Shown here: piece by piece, positions 44,266-53,121 of the stretch
Layout of the letters: each line of letters begins with the position of its first letter
How positions within the stretch are numbered: the stretch's first letter is position 1
Source of the DNA: Vibrio coralliilyticus ATCC BAA-450
Lineage (GTDB): Bacteria > Pseudomonadota > Gammaproteobacteria > Enterobacterales > Vibrionaceae
Reading direction: 5' to 3'
Assembly (NCBI RefSeq): GCF_000176135.1
Contig: NZ_ACZN01000017.1
Location: 186,001 to 250,000 of the forward strand
DNA length: 64,000 nucleotides
Notes under the pieces: generated by a model
What the model saw: the letters and a program-made list of their open reading frames with translations, nothing else
Told to the model about the DNA's origin: nothing
Databases searched by the model: none
Program-made: the position numbers and the translations under genes

Positions 44266-46343
44266 TAGTTAATCGCTACGTTGCCACCTTTAATCACAAC
44301 TTTGTCGCTGCCTTCAACTGTGATGGAAGAACCGGAAAGCTTGATACTTCCATCACTGTTCATAACCAAAGAAGAGCCACCTGTTTTCAGTACGATTTTG
44401 TCACCACTGATAACCTGTGTTGCGGCATCTGCTTTGTATGAGGTGTTTCCTTTCACAGAAACCGTAAGGTTGCCACCGACTGTTAGATTATCATCAGCAC
44501 CAATATCAGCAGAACGAGAAGCACCGACAGTCAGGTTACTGTTTTCACCAACGTCTAGATCGTCGTTTTTGCCGATCTTAGTTGAGCGATTGTCGCCAAT
44601 TTCAAGTGTCGAGTTATTCTTAACCGATTGAGTTTGGTTTGCGTTGTAAGTAACCGTGACATCTTGTTCAACGGTCTCAGTAAACGTGCTGTTCACCTGA
44701 GTCGTTTTATGGCCGTCGATGGTTTCTTTGTGATCACCGTGAACTTCGTTTGTCTGATGGCGCCCTACTTTCAGAAACTCATCCTGGCCGATATCGCGGT
44801 AACGGTTATTAAGCACCTTCGTCGACATATCTTTTTGAGCATGGAAGTAGATTTCTTCCTGATTTGCTTCGTCTTCGAAGCTCATCTCGTTGTAACCCGT
44901 ACCCTTATGGGTCTGAGTTCGGAATGTCGTACGCGTTTTATTCTCAGGCAATGAGTAAGGAGGGTAATGTAGACCGTTGTATACCGCGCCTGTTACTAGT
45001 GGACGATCTGGGTCTCCCTCAAGGAAGGTAACCACAACTTCGTGCCCAATACGCGGCAGATAAACGGCACCCCAAGTTGGGGCTGCCATTGATTGGCTGA
45101 CACGAATCCAGCAGCTAGCATGCTCATCATTGTTACCGTATCTGTCCCAATGAAATTGAACCTTGATTCGGCCAAGTTTATCCGTGTAGATTTCTTCGCC
45201 CGCAGGGCCAACAACAACCGCGGTCTGAGGACCATCAACCATAGGTGCTGGCAGTTTAGGTGCTTTGAAAATCACATCACGTGGGATACAGATAAACTGG
45301 TTCTGATAAGTAGTTGGCAAGCCGCTGTTTTCATCCTCATGTACCTGAGGGTCATGACCACTATGAATAACTGACAACATAGTGTAATCACGGTTAATCG
45401 CGCTACGTGGGTGCTCACCAATATTAAAGCTGTAACCCGGCACCATTCTCATGATGTTAGACGCCGCTTCAATCTGCTGATTTTCTACCTGATGATCAGC
45501 AATCCACTCTGACGCACGGACTTGTCCCATTGCAGGGTCAACATAACGACCAGGGTAGTCAAACTGCTTAAGATCTTGATCTAAAGGACCATCACTAGAC
45601 ATTTCCTGAGGGATCTTAGGTTGTTCATAGTTGTAGTCGGTATATGTTGTACTACCGGTTCTAACTCGGTTGATCGCTGCAAGGTCAAAGATATGTTCAC
45701 GGTCAGCCACGCCGCCGTCATCCGAGTGATACACCACTGGACCTATGTAGGATGCGTTCAGCGGTGTACTTAACAGCTCTGGAATCGCGTCATTGCTATC
45801 AACAATGACCATTGTGTGGTTGCCTTCTGTATGCTCGAAGTAGTACCACATACCATGCTCAGCAAGCATACGTTGAACAAAGTTACTGTCGCTTTCACGG
45901 TACTGAAGCACATATTCCTTAGGAGGATAAACACCAGAAAGGTCAAGACGGTAATCGGTGACAGAGGCATCGTCTAGCACCTGAGAAATGATGTCTGGTG
46001 CAGCTAAATTCTGGAAAATTCGGCAATCTTGGCGTTGGGTCATAAACCACATCTGTGGAACAAGGATAATCTGGTAGCGCGAGAATCTGCGGCCAGAGCC
46101 AAGGAATCGTACCTCATTTACTACGCCGTGGAACAAACGAGCAGAACCAACACCCTGACCAAACAATGTCAGTAATGCTGGTTTGCGAATAAGTTCGTCG
46201 AACGTAATATCAGCATCAAGTGAAAGTAATGAGAGGCTGACTTGAAATGGTTTCGACAGTTCTTCAGTCACTTGAAAACTTTCAACACGAAATTCATGGC
46301 CACTACCCTGAACTTCAAATTTAAATTCTACGTCAATCGTCAT
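44265..46343 (-). CDS. vgrG: T6SS spike protein VgrG (TssI)
   Basis: 692 aa. Phage_GPD/gp27-like N-terminus, gp5 OB region (DKLGRIKVQFHWDRYG, CWIRVSQSMAAPTWGAVYLPR), then a gp5-type beta-helix of alternating xxVG/xxIG repeats (about 560-690) ending KGGNVAIN. There is no C-terminal effector extension, so it is a structural VgrG. A longer frame begins at 46361, but AAAAGG fits the ATG at 46343. Follows hcp. Confidence 0.96.
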   Translation of the reverse strand: MTIDVEFKFEVQGSGHEFRVESFQVTEELSKPFQVSLSLLSLDADITFDELIRKPALLTLFGQGVGSARLFHGVVNEVRFLGSGRRFSRYQIILVPQMWFMTQRQDCRIFQNLAAPDIISQVLDDASVTDYRLDLSGVYPPKEYVLQYRESDSNFVQRMLAEHGMWYYFEHTEGNHTMVIVDSNDAIPELLSTPLNASYIGPVVYHSDDGGVADREHIFDLAAINRVRTGSTTYTDYNYEQPKIPQEMSSDGPLDQDLKQFDYPGRYVDPAMGQVRASEWIADHQVENQQIEAASNIMRMVPGYSFNIGEHPRSAINRDYTMLSVIHSGHDPQVHEDENSGLPTTYQNQFICIPRDVIFKAPKLPAPMVDGPQTAVVVGPAGEEIYTDKLGRIKVQFHWDRYGNNDEHASCWIRVSQSMAAPTWGAVYLPRIGHEVVVTFLEGDPDRPLVTGAVYNGLHYPPYSLPENKTRTTFRTQTHKGTGYNEMSFEDEANQEEIYFHAQKDMSTKVLNNRYRDIGQDEFLKVGRHQTNEVHGDHKETIDGHKTTQVNSTFTETVEQDVTVTYNANQTQSVKNNSTLEIGDNRSTKIGKNDDLDVGENSNLTVGASRSADIGADDNLTVGGNLTVSVKGNTSYKADAATQVISGDKIVLKTGGSSLVMNSDGSIKLSGSSITVEGSDKVVIKGGNVAIN

Positions 46344-46372
46344 ACCTTTTACCTGATACAAATAATAAGATC

Positions 46373-46394
46373 AGGGCCAACATAGGTTGGCCCT
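46373..46394 (-). other. Intercistronic hairpin between hcp and vgrG
   Basis: Stem AGGGCCAAC / GTTGGCCCT with a 4-nt loop, weakly T-rich afterwards on the minus strand. It would favour hcp over vgrG mRNA, by attenuation or 3'-end protection. Confidence 0.6.
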
Positions 46395-46414
46395 TAGCGT
46401 TCGGTAAGAAAATC

Positions 46415-46933
46415 TTACGCTTCGCGTGGAGCACGCCAGTCGTCGTTACCGCCTTTACCCATTACTTCGTGAGTAACTTCGATTGCACGGTAAGTGAAGC
46501 TCAATACTTCTTCAGTTACACGGTCAGAAGTAGCAGCATCTTGACAGTGAGCCATACGAGTTTGCATATCAACTAGAAGAGCATCAATTAGTTTGATTGT
46601 GTAGTAGTGCTCTTGCTTACCTTGTACTGAAGTACGGTAGAACTTGATGTTACACTCAGGTAGTTTTTCACCAGAAACTAGTGCGTTGAATAGAAGTGGT
46701 GAACAGCAGTCTTGTGCCTTAGTTACGATTACAGGCTTGTGAACACGTTGACCTGTTGGCTGACCACTTTGTGGATCACGTGGAATAGTTAGTACGTGAT
46801 CAAGTTCTTGAACTAGAAACTCATCAACGTGTGCTTCTTGCCATGAGTTACCAACTGAATCAGCTGAGTAAGCATCTTTTGTGATATCGCCTTGAGTTTC
46901 GCCCGTGATAGACATATACGCAGGAGTTGGCAT
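46415..46933 (-). CDS. hcp: T6SS tube protein Hcp (TssD)
   Basis: 172 aa, standard Hcp: N-terminal PTPAYMSITGETQGDITKDA, QPTGQRVHKPVIVTKAQDC and IEVTHEVMGKGGNDDWRAPR. It forms the hexameric inner tube. Strong ribosome site (AAGGA). Preceded by a sigma54-type promoter at 47009-47025, so expression should depend on VasH and RpoN. Confidence 0.97.
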   Translation of the reverse strand: MPTPAYMSITGETQGDITKDAYSADSVGNSWQEAHVDEFLVQELDHVLTIPRDPQSGQPTGQRVHKPVIVTKAQDCCSPLLFNALVSGEKLPECNIKFYRTSVQGKQEHYYTIKLIDALLVDMQTRMAHCQDAATSDRVTEEVLSFTYRAIEVTHEVMGKGGNDDWRAPREA

Positions 46934-47008
46934 CTTATATTCCTTCTAAAAAATTTCTATTTATTTAAATTCACCAAATCGCTTATTACCGCGACCCGAT
47001 TAGCTTAA

Positions 47009-47025
47009 TACAAACACCGTGCCAA
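47009..47025 (-). promoter_or_regulatory. Sigma54 promoter of hcp
   Basis: Minus strand TTGGCACGGTGTTTGTA matches the -24/-12 consensus TGGCACG-N4-TTGCW with one deviation (TTGTA for TTGCA). Spacing is right; transcription would begin about 65 nt before the hcp ATG. Confidence 0.7.
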
Positions 47026-47395
47026 CTTTTAAATCATTATTTTTCAACAACTTATGATTTTAATGTTGTAATTAGCGCAATTTATCAATTCAATAAATTG
47101 TAAAATTAAACAAGTTATTGTCGATCGAAAACAATTAATTGTTACTTATAAATCTTGATAAAACAACGGATGACAAAAGACTGAAAAAAGCGTTATTAAC
47201 GGGCATTTAAGACATAATAACTAAAACAATAATCATACTGACCGCCACATATAAACAATAGGGTTTTAATCTATTCAATATCGGATAACAAACAACCATA
47301 AAAAGCCTGTCAAAATAGCTAGGCAAAAAAAATGACTTTTATTATTTAGTATAATTCGAGCCAATTTTAAACAAACCATAAGCTCGATAAAGACA
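47026..47395. promoter_or_regulatory. Divergent hcp / tssH regulatory region
   Basis: Very AT-rich non-coding DNA. A sigma70-type -10 (TATAAT at 47350-47355) precedes tssH, with a poor -35. The rest probably holds VasH upstream activating sites and possibly an IHF site for the hcp promoter; I could not define them. Confidence 0.45.
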
Positions 47396-50068
47396 ATGAT
47401 AAATATTAATCTATCTTCATTAATTCAACGTCTGCACCCTATCGCAAAAGTCGCGCTAGAAGACGCCGCAGCTTTGGCTGTATCAGAAAAGGCCAACGAA
47501 GTTCAAATTGAACACTTCCTTTTAAGTCTACTAGAAAGACCAAACAGCGATTTTGATGTTCTACTTGCACACTTTGACTGTTCGGAAAACATTTTACGCC
47601 AATCGATTCGCTCTACTTTAGATACAAGCCCAACAGGTAACGGTGGCAAACCTGTATTTTCTGCTTTATTGATCGAATGGTTACAAGAAAGCTGGCTAGT
47701 ATCTTCACTAGACTTATCTCAAACACAGATCCGTTCAGGCGCGCTGCTACTTACTTTAGTGAGTAACCCTCTACGCTATGGTCAGCACGGATACGCCGCG
47801 ATTCTTGAAAGCGTCAATCCAGACAGCCTAAAACGCAATTTTGGTGAACTTACCAGCCAATCTCTTGAAGCGCAGGTTGCGACTTCTGAAAAGACACAAG
47901 CACGTGAAGACGGTTCTGCGCTGAGTAAATTCACAACAGACTTTACTGGCAAAGCACGTAAAGGTGAGATCGATCCTGTATTCTGTCGTGATCAGGAAAT
48001 CCGTCAAATCGTCGATATCCTTGCTCGTCGTCGTAAAAACAACCCTATCGCAGTCGGCGAACCAGGTGTTGGTAAAACTGCTGTCGTTGAAGGACTAGCA
48101 CTTAAAATCGTCCAAGGTGAAGTGCCTGATAATCTGAAGGGTGTTGAACTTTATGGCTTAGATATGGGCCTACTTCAGGCTGGTGCGAGCGTAAAAGGCG
48201 AATTCGAGAAGCGTTTGAATGCCGTTCTAGACGAAGTGAAAAATTCGCCAACACCAATCATTCTATTCATTGATGAAGCACATACGCTTGTCGGTGGTGG
48301 TAACCAAGCAGGCGGCAGTGACGCAGCAAACCTACTAAAACCAGCTCTCGCCCGCGGTGAAGTAAAAACAATCGCAGCGACAACTTGGTCTGAATATAAG
48401 AAATACTTCGAGAAAGATCCTGCCTTAGCTCGACGCTTCCAACTGGTTAAACTGGATGAGCCATCACCTGAGCAAGCAGCTCTGATTATTCGTGGCCTAC
48501 GCCCTGCTTATGAAAAATCTCATAACGTTTACGTTCGTGATGATGCCATCACTGCCGCAGCCGCACTTTCTGCTCGTTACATTTCAGGTCGCCAACTACC
48601 GGACAAAGCCATCGATGTTCTGGATACAGCTTGTGCCCGCGTAAACATCAGCCTAAATGCGGTACCAGCTTCAGTTGAAACATTGCAGCAAGAGCTTGCA
48701 GCTCAAACTCGCGAACTTGAAGCCCTTGAGCGTGACCAGCTTCAGCAAACTGGCGACAAGCACAGCCTAGCGTCTATCCCAGATCTAAAAGTAGCGATGG
48801 AGAAAACACAAGCTGAGCTAGAAGTCCAACAAGCACAATGGAAAAACGAGAAAGAGCAAATCGAAGAGATGATCGCGTTGCGTACTCGCCTTCATGAGCT
48901 AGTTTCTGGGGAAGAGATTGAAGTTGCAGAAACTGAGGAAGAAGGCGAAGAAGCGAAAACCTCACCTTATGCAGAAATGGACGAAGAATCGGTACGCATC
49001 GCCATTGCAGCTTGTCAGGAACAACTTGATGCCATTCGCGGCAGCAATCCACTTGTACATTTCGAAGTTGGCCCAGATGAAGTAAGTCATGTAATTTCTG
49101 ACTGGACTGGCATCCCAATGGGTAAAATGCTTCAAGACGAAGCAGAAACAACTCTAAAGCTAAAAGACAGCTTAACCAGCAACATCAAAGGCCAAGAGTA
49201 TGCGATCGATGCTCTGGCAGAAGGCATTCAAACAGCGAAAGCTGGTCTAGGCAACCCTGACGCTCCAACTGGTGTGTTCTTGCTTGTCGGCCCAAGTGGT
49301 GTCGGTAAAACAGAAACGGCACGCGCTATTGCAGATCAGCTGTTCGGCGGTGAGCGCTTTATGACCACCATCAACATGTCTGAATTCCAAGAGAAACACA
49401 CAGTGTCACGTCTGATTGGTTCTCCTCCGGGCTATGTAGGTTACGGCGAAGGCGGCATGCTGACTGAAGCAGTACGTCAACGTCCATACTCTGTTGTTCT
49501 TTTGGATGAAGTTGAAAAAGCAGATCCAGAAGTACTTAACCTTTTCTATCAAGTATTTGATAAAGGCACACTCAACGACGGTGAAGGCCGTTCTATCGAC
49601 TTCAAGAACACCTTAATCATCATGACAAGTAACCTTGCGACTCATGAGATTGAGTCACTGGTACAGCAGTCGAAAGACATCAATGCTGGCGTGATTGCAG
49701 AAGCTATTCGTCCGACGCTGAACCAACACTTCAAACCAGCACTACTCGCTCGTATGTCTGTGTTGCCGTTTGTTCCTCTGTCTGACGAAGCAATGACAGA
49801 CATCATCCACCACAAATTGGGTAAAGTGTCTGAGCGTCTTCAAAGCCATCACAAACTGTCGTTGAACTACGACGATACCTTAGTCGAATTCGTACTTGGC
49901 AACTGTCGCTTAGCGGAAACAGGGGCACGTAACATCGATGCGGTAATCAACCGTCAGTTACTCCCTCAGCTATCGACACAACTGTTAGTGCACGACAAGG
50001 ATGAGTCGCACAGTCAGATCACTGTATCTGTCGATGAGCAAGGAACGCTATCTTATGCGTTCAGCTAA
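47396..50068 (+). CDS. tssH: T6SS sheath-recycling ATPase TssH (ClpV)
   Basis: 890 aa, Clp/Hsp100 class 1. The N-domain (about 1-150) binds the TssC helix. Walker A sites are GEPGVGKTA and GPSGVGKTE, Walker B sites ILFIDEAH and VVLLDEVE, with a short middle coiled domain around 410-520. It extracts contracted TssBC sheaths. The vasH start overlaps its 3' end by 14 bp. Confidence 0.97.
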   Translation: MININLSSLIQRLHPIAKVALEDAAALAVSEKANEVQIEHFLLSLLERPNSDFDVLLAHFDCSENILRQSIRSTLDTSPTGNGGKPVFSALLIEWLQESWLVSSLDLSQTQIRSGALLLTLVSNPLRYGQHGYAAILESVNPDSLKRNFGELTSQSLEAQVATSEKTQAREDGSALSKFTTDFTGKARKGEIDPVFCRDQEIRQIVDILARRRKNNPIAVGEPGVGKTAVVEGLALKIVQGEVPDNLKGVELYGLDMGLLQAGASVKGEFEKRLNAVLDEVKNSPTPIILFIDEAHTLVGGGNQAGGSDAANLLKPALARGEVKTIAATTWSEYKKYFEKDPALARRFQLVKLDEPSPEQAALIIRGLRPAYEKSHNVYVRDDAITAAAALSARYISGRQLPDKAIDVLDTACARVNISLNAVPASVETLQQELAAQTRELEALERDQLQQTGDKHSLASIPDLKVAMEKTQAELEVQQAQWKNEKEQIEEMIALRTRLHELVSGEEIEVAETEEEGEEAKTSPYAEMDEESVRIAIAACQEQLDAIRGSNPLVHFEVGPDEVSHVISDWTGIPMGKMLQDEAETTLKLKDSLTSNIKGQEYAIDALAEGIQTAKAGLGNPDAPTGVFLLVGPSGVGKTETARAIADQLFGGERFMTTINMSEFQEKHTVSRLIGSPPGYVGYGEGGMLTEAVRQRPYSVVLLDEVEKADPEVLNLFYQVFDKGTLNDGEGRSIDFKNTLIIMTSNLATHEIESLVQQSKDINAGVIAEAIRPTLNQHFKPALLARMSVLPFVPLSDEAMTDIIHHKLGKVSERLQSHHKLSLNYDDTLVEFVLGNCRLAETGARNIDAVINRQLLPQLSTQLLVHDKDESHSQITVSVDEQGTLSYAFS

Positions 50069-51692
50069 TCAGAACGATCTGAGTAACGCGCTTTTAGCGA
50101 TCAGCCAGTCTCTGGCTGATCGTACTCAGCTTGCGCAAACTTTGGACGCGGTGCTCACAGCAGCGCGTCAGATGACGTTTTCCAAACATGGCATCATCTA
50201 CGTTCTCGATCAAACTGGTCAGGCATTGATTCCAAGCATTGTTCACCATAATGAGCAGGCTCTCACCTCTCATCCATGGCAACCTCTATCGTTTGAACAA
50301 ACCAGCCAAACAGATCCATTCAACTACGCAATACAGAATGGCGAGGTTGTCTTGATTAACGAGCTGTATCAGTACAACGGTTACGATTGTGAAGCTGTCT
50401 ATGAGACAGAGCTAGCGCTTGGCATTAAAAGCGCCAACCTGCTCGCTTGGCCACTCGTTGACGACAGCGGTAAGACTATTGGTCTATTAGCTCTATTCGA
50501 CTTGAGCGTAATTGATAATGAGTCGGCTCTAACAGCGTTTTGCAATATGGCAGCAAACAGTATTCGACAAGCAGTCTGGCTTGAAGAATACGGCCATATG
50601 ATTAAAAGCTTGAGCGCCGATAACGCAGCTCTAGTACGCGAAAACCAACATCTCAAACAACGCAAACAAAGCCACTACAAAGGCCCGATTGCGGAAAGTG
50701 AACAGATGCTCGAAGTGCTACGTCGTTTAGAGAAGGTACTGACACTTCCAGTAGACGTTCTACTACGAGGTGAAACAGGCGCAGGTAAAGAGGTTATCGC
50801 GAAGTATATTCACGAAAACTCGAACCGCGCGGATCAGCCGTTAATCGTCCAGAACTGTGCTGCCATACCGGAACAGCTACTTGAATCTGAGCTGTTTGGT
50901 CATAAAAAAGGATCATTTACCGGTGCAGACAAAGACAAAATAGGTTTGTTTGAAGCGGCTCATGGTGGAACCTTATTCCTCGATGAGATTGGCGACATGC
51001 CATTGTTGCTTCAAGCTAAGCTATTACGTGTTTTGCAAGAGCGTAAAGTGCGTCCGGTGGGTGCCAGCAAGGAAGTCGAAGTGGATGTTCGCGTTGTTGC
51101 CGCTACGCATTGTCATTTGATGGATAAAATCAAGAATGGTGAATTCCGTGCGGACTTGTTCTATCGTCTGAATGTATTCCCGATAACGCTCCCTCCGTTA
51201 CGCGAGCGCGAAGCTGACATTTTGCCACTAGCCGAACACTTCGTGAAGCAAAGCGCATCTAACTTGGGCCTTTCACAGGCTCCTGGGTTTAGTGCAAACG
51301 TGCAAAAGCAGCTTCAGGAGTACTCATACCCTGGTAACGTTCGTGAGCTAAAAAACATCGTCGAGCGAGCCCTGTTGCTTTCTGACTTCGAAACCATAAG
51401 CCAGATAGAGTTTGGAGAAGCGGCAGCACTTGCTGAAGCTCATCAGACGACACCTGCTATGGTTGAGGTGATGCAACAGCCTGTCGTTGAGAGTGTGCAG
51501 CAAGATGCAGCGGAACAAGCAGACTATTCTAGAGGCCTTAAAGAAGCCGTAGGAGAGTATGAGAAGACCGTCATCCTTGATTGCCTGAATGCATCAAACT
51601 GGCAAATAAAACGCGCTGCAGAGCAGCTCTCACTGCCCGTCAGCACGTTGAGCCACAAGATGAAGAAGTACGATATTTCCGCAGCGGGTTAA
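50055..51692 (+). CDS. vasH: Sigma54-dependent T6SS activator VasH
   Basis: 545 aa: N-terminal GAF-like sensory domain (about 1-170), AAA+ domain with GETGAGKEV, GSFTGAD (sigma54-contact loop, Ser at the second position instead of the common Ala) and GGTLFLDEIGDMP, and a C-terminal Fis-type helix-turn-helix (AEQLSLPVSTLSHKMKKYDI). It drives RpoN-dependent hcp transcription in Vibrio. The frame opens at 50001, but the ATG at 50055 has AAGGA upstream and starts the conserved domain. Overlaps tssH. Confidence 0.95.
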   Translation: MRSANQNDLSNALLAISQSLADRTQLAQTLDAVLTAARQMTFSKHGIIYVLDQTGQALIPSIVHHNEQALTSHPWQPLSFEQTSQTDPFNYAIQNGEVVLINELYQYNGYDCEAVYETELALGIKSANLLAWPLVDDSGKTIGLLALFDLSVIDNESALTAFCNMAANSIRQAVWLEEYGHMIKSLSADNAALVRENQHLKQRKQSHYKGPIAESEQMLEVLRRLEKVLTLPVDVLLRGETGAGKEVIAKYIHENSNRADQPLIVQNCAAIPEQLLESELFGHKKGSFTGADKDKIGLFEAAHGGTLFLDEIGDMPLLLQAKLLRVLQERKVRPVGASKEVEVDVRVVAATHCHLMDKIKNGEFRADLFYRLNVFPITLPPLREREADILPLAEHFVKQSASNLGLSQAPGFSANVQKQLQEYSYPGNVRELKNIVERALLLSDFETISQIEFGEAAALAEAHQTTPAMVEVMQQPVVESVQQDAAEQADYSRGLKEAVGEYEKTVILDCLNASNWQIKRAAEQLSLPVSTLSHKMKKYDISAAG

Positions 51693-51720
51693 CGAACAGC
51701 TTTTAGTCTTTAAGCCATAA

Positions 51721-51747
51721 AAAAACCGCCATTTCTGGCGGTTTTTT
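51721..51747. terminator. Bidirectional terminator after vasH
   Basis: AAAAACCGCCA-TTTC-TGGCGGTTTTT, T-rich on both strands. It also closes the convergent accessory operon. Confidence 0.9.
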
Positions 51748-51769
51748 GTTTTGCTAAATCTGTATTACC

Positions 51770-51848
51770 TTAGGGGAAAGTAAGGTCGGCACCGAATAAA
51801 TCATATTCGACAAGTAACGAAAGCTTAGGTTACGGAAGATTGACTCAT
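51770..51848 (-). pseudogene. 5' remnant of a second large OmpA-type effector gene
   Basis: Directly after the second lipoprotein gene, the minus strand reads ATGAGTCAATCT, the same first codons (MSQS) as the 1581-aa gene, and in the same ATGA overlap with the lipoprotein stop. After seven codons it hits a stop. Shifted by one frame it reads VEYDLFGADLTFP, against AEYYLFGVYFTAE at residues 14-26 of the intact protein. The conserved Glu is two bases closer to the ATG than in the intact gene, explaining the frameshift. The rest is gone; the vasH terminator follows within 25 bp. Confidence 0.75.
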
Positions 51849-52990
51849 AACTTATCTCCTTTAACAAAATCTCCATCGTTTGCAAAAGCATTATAAAGCG
51901 ATGAATCAGTCGCACTTTGACCAGTACCACCGGTTTGCTTCCAAGTTAAATAACTTTCAATATGATTTTGGTCATTGAGTTTATAAAGTAGAACCTGTGC
52001 GCCACCACTGCTACGAGCATACTTGGCATCTTTGCCCAATACATCAAGTCCATCGAACTCACCAGGTTGATACCCCACCACTTTCTCCGATATAAACGTT
52101 TTATTTTCCACATCAATTAAATAACGATACTTTCGACTTTCCCCCCACACGTAGCGACCTGCAGGACTTATACTTCTCTTACGAAATTCGTAGTCTTGAA
52201 GATTTTCTTTATCTGGTTCAATTCCAACCCCAAATAGAAATTTATCTTTGGTTTCATCATACACGGCCACACCAAACTCATTGGCAACTACACGTTTACC
52301 GTTATAAATCGTTGAGTACTCATTAAATTCAGTTTCGACTTCCTTCTTTTCACCGCTCGCTAAGGTATATTTCCAATCTTTAAATTGATCCACATAGTAG
52401 AGATAGCTACTATCTTCGGCCCATAAAAACTCCGGATAACCTCTTGAGCGGCCAAGCTCAATGTACTCTCCAGTTTTAAGGTCTTTAATTACCTTAAACA
52501 TGCCTTCTTCGGCCGAATAGGCTAGTGCTAAATAACGGTTATTAGGCGACATACGCATCAGTCGAACCTTGCCATTAAACTCATCGGCCACCAAACGAAG
52601 ATCGGTACCATCAGTTTTGACACTCCAGACTTTATCGCGCTGATCGTAATGATCTTTCGAAACATTTCGACCATTGTCCCAGCGAAATACTACACGAGGT
52701 AAATCGTATGACTCCGTATTGCTTAGATCTTCTCGAGGCCATTCTTTCGCTTTATAGATTGCGTAACTTGGTTTGCCAGTCTCTTTGTCATAAGTCACAT
52801 AGTTGTGCTCTGTGATATAAACGCGACCATCTTCCCATTGCTGGGCATTTTTTGCCGCAATCTTCTCTTCGACCGTAAGCGTTTTTTGTTCTTTAACTAC
52901 GCTGGCCTGCTCGCTTGGTTCAGTGTCCTGGCCATTGCAACCTGTCAGCAAAGCCAACGCCAGCAAAGTTAATATTGAATACTTTTTCAT
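51845..52990 (-). CDS. Lipoprotein, second copy (putative orphan immunity protein)
   Basis: 381 aa. Lipoprotein signal MKKYSILTLLALALLTGC, then a charged linker and a beta-rich body with repeated propeller-like blades (NNRYLALAYSAEEGMFKVI; PEFLWAEDSSYLYYVDQF), recalling TolB/PD40-type propellers. Very similar to the protein at 57864-59003, apart from patches near residues 105-117 and 300-350. The frame is open to 53068, but the ATG at 52990 starts the signal peptide. A terminator separates it from the large gene, so it has its own promoter. Function unknown; its position suggests protection against a periplasm-acting toxin (inference). Confidence 0.8.
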   Translation of the reverse strand: MKKYSILTLLALALLTGCNGQDTEPSEQASVVKEQKTLTVEEKIAAKNAQQWEDGRVYITEHNYVTYDKETGKPSYAIYKAKEWPREDLSNTESYDLPRVVFRWDNGRNVSKDHYDQRDKVWSVKTDGTDLRLVADEFNGKVRLMRMSPNNRYLALAYSAEEGMFKVIKDLKTGEYIELGRSRGYPEFLWAEDSSYLYYVDQFKDWKYTLASGEKKEVETEFNEYSTIYNGKRVVANEFGVAVYDETKDKFLFGVGIEPDKENLQDYEFRKRSISPAGRYVWGESRKYRYLIDVENKTFISEKVVGYQPGEFDGLDVLGKDAKYARSSGGAQVLLYKLNDQNHIESYLTWKQTGGTGQSATDSSLYNAFANDGDFVKGDKL

Positions 52991-53058
52991 CGTTTTCTCT
53001 TTATTTCCGCTGCAGATTAAGTTTAAAGTCAGCTCAAGTTTTGCAAGTACACCAAAAT

Positions 53059-53090
53059 AAAAAGCCATTTCATTACTGAAATGGCTTTTT
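53059..53090. terminator. Bidirectional terminator downstream of the 1581-aa gene
   Basis: AAAAAGCCATTTC / GAAATGGCTTTTT perfect 13-bp stem with a 6-nt loop. It isolates the second lipoprotein gene from the upstream operon. Confidence 0.9.
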
Positions 53091-53121
53091 GATAGTGGCT
53101 AAATCTCCAGCGCACTCTAGG

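Noticed and set aside
20997..47245. Short shared string GCGGTCA(CA) in three T6SS intergenic regions (20997, 26037, 47239 reverse)
   Set aside because: A 7-mer is expected several times by chance in 64 kb on two strands, and the flanks agree only partly, so it is not reported as an operator.
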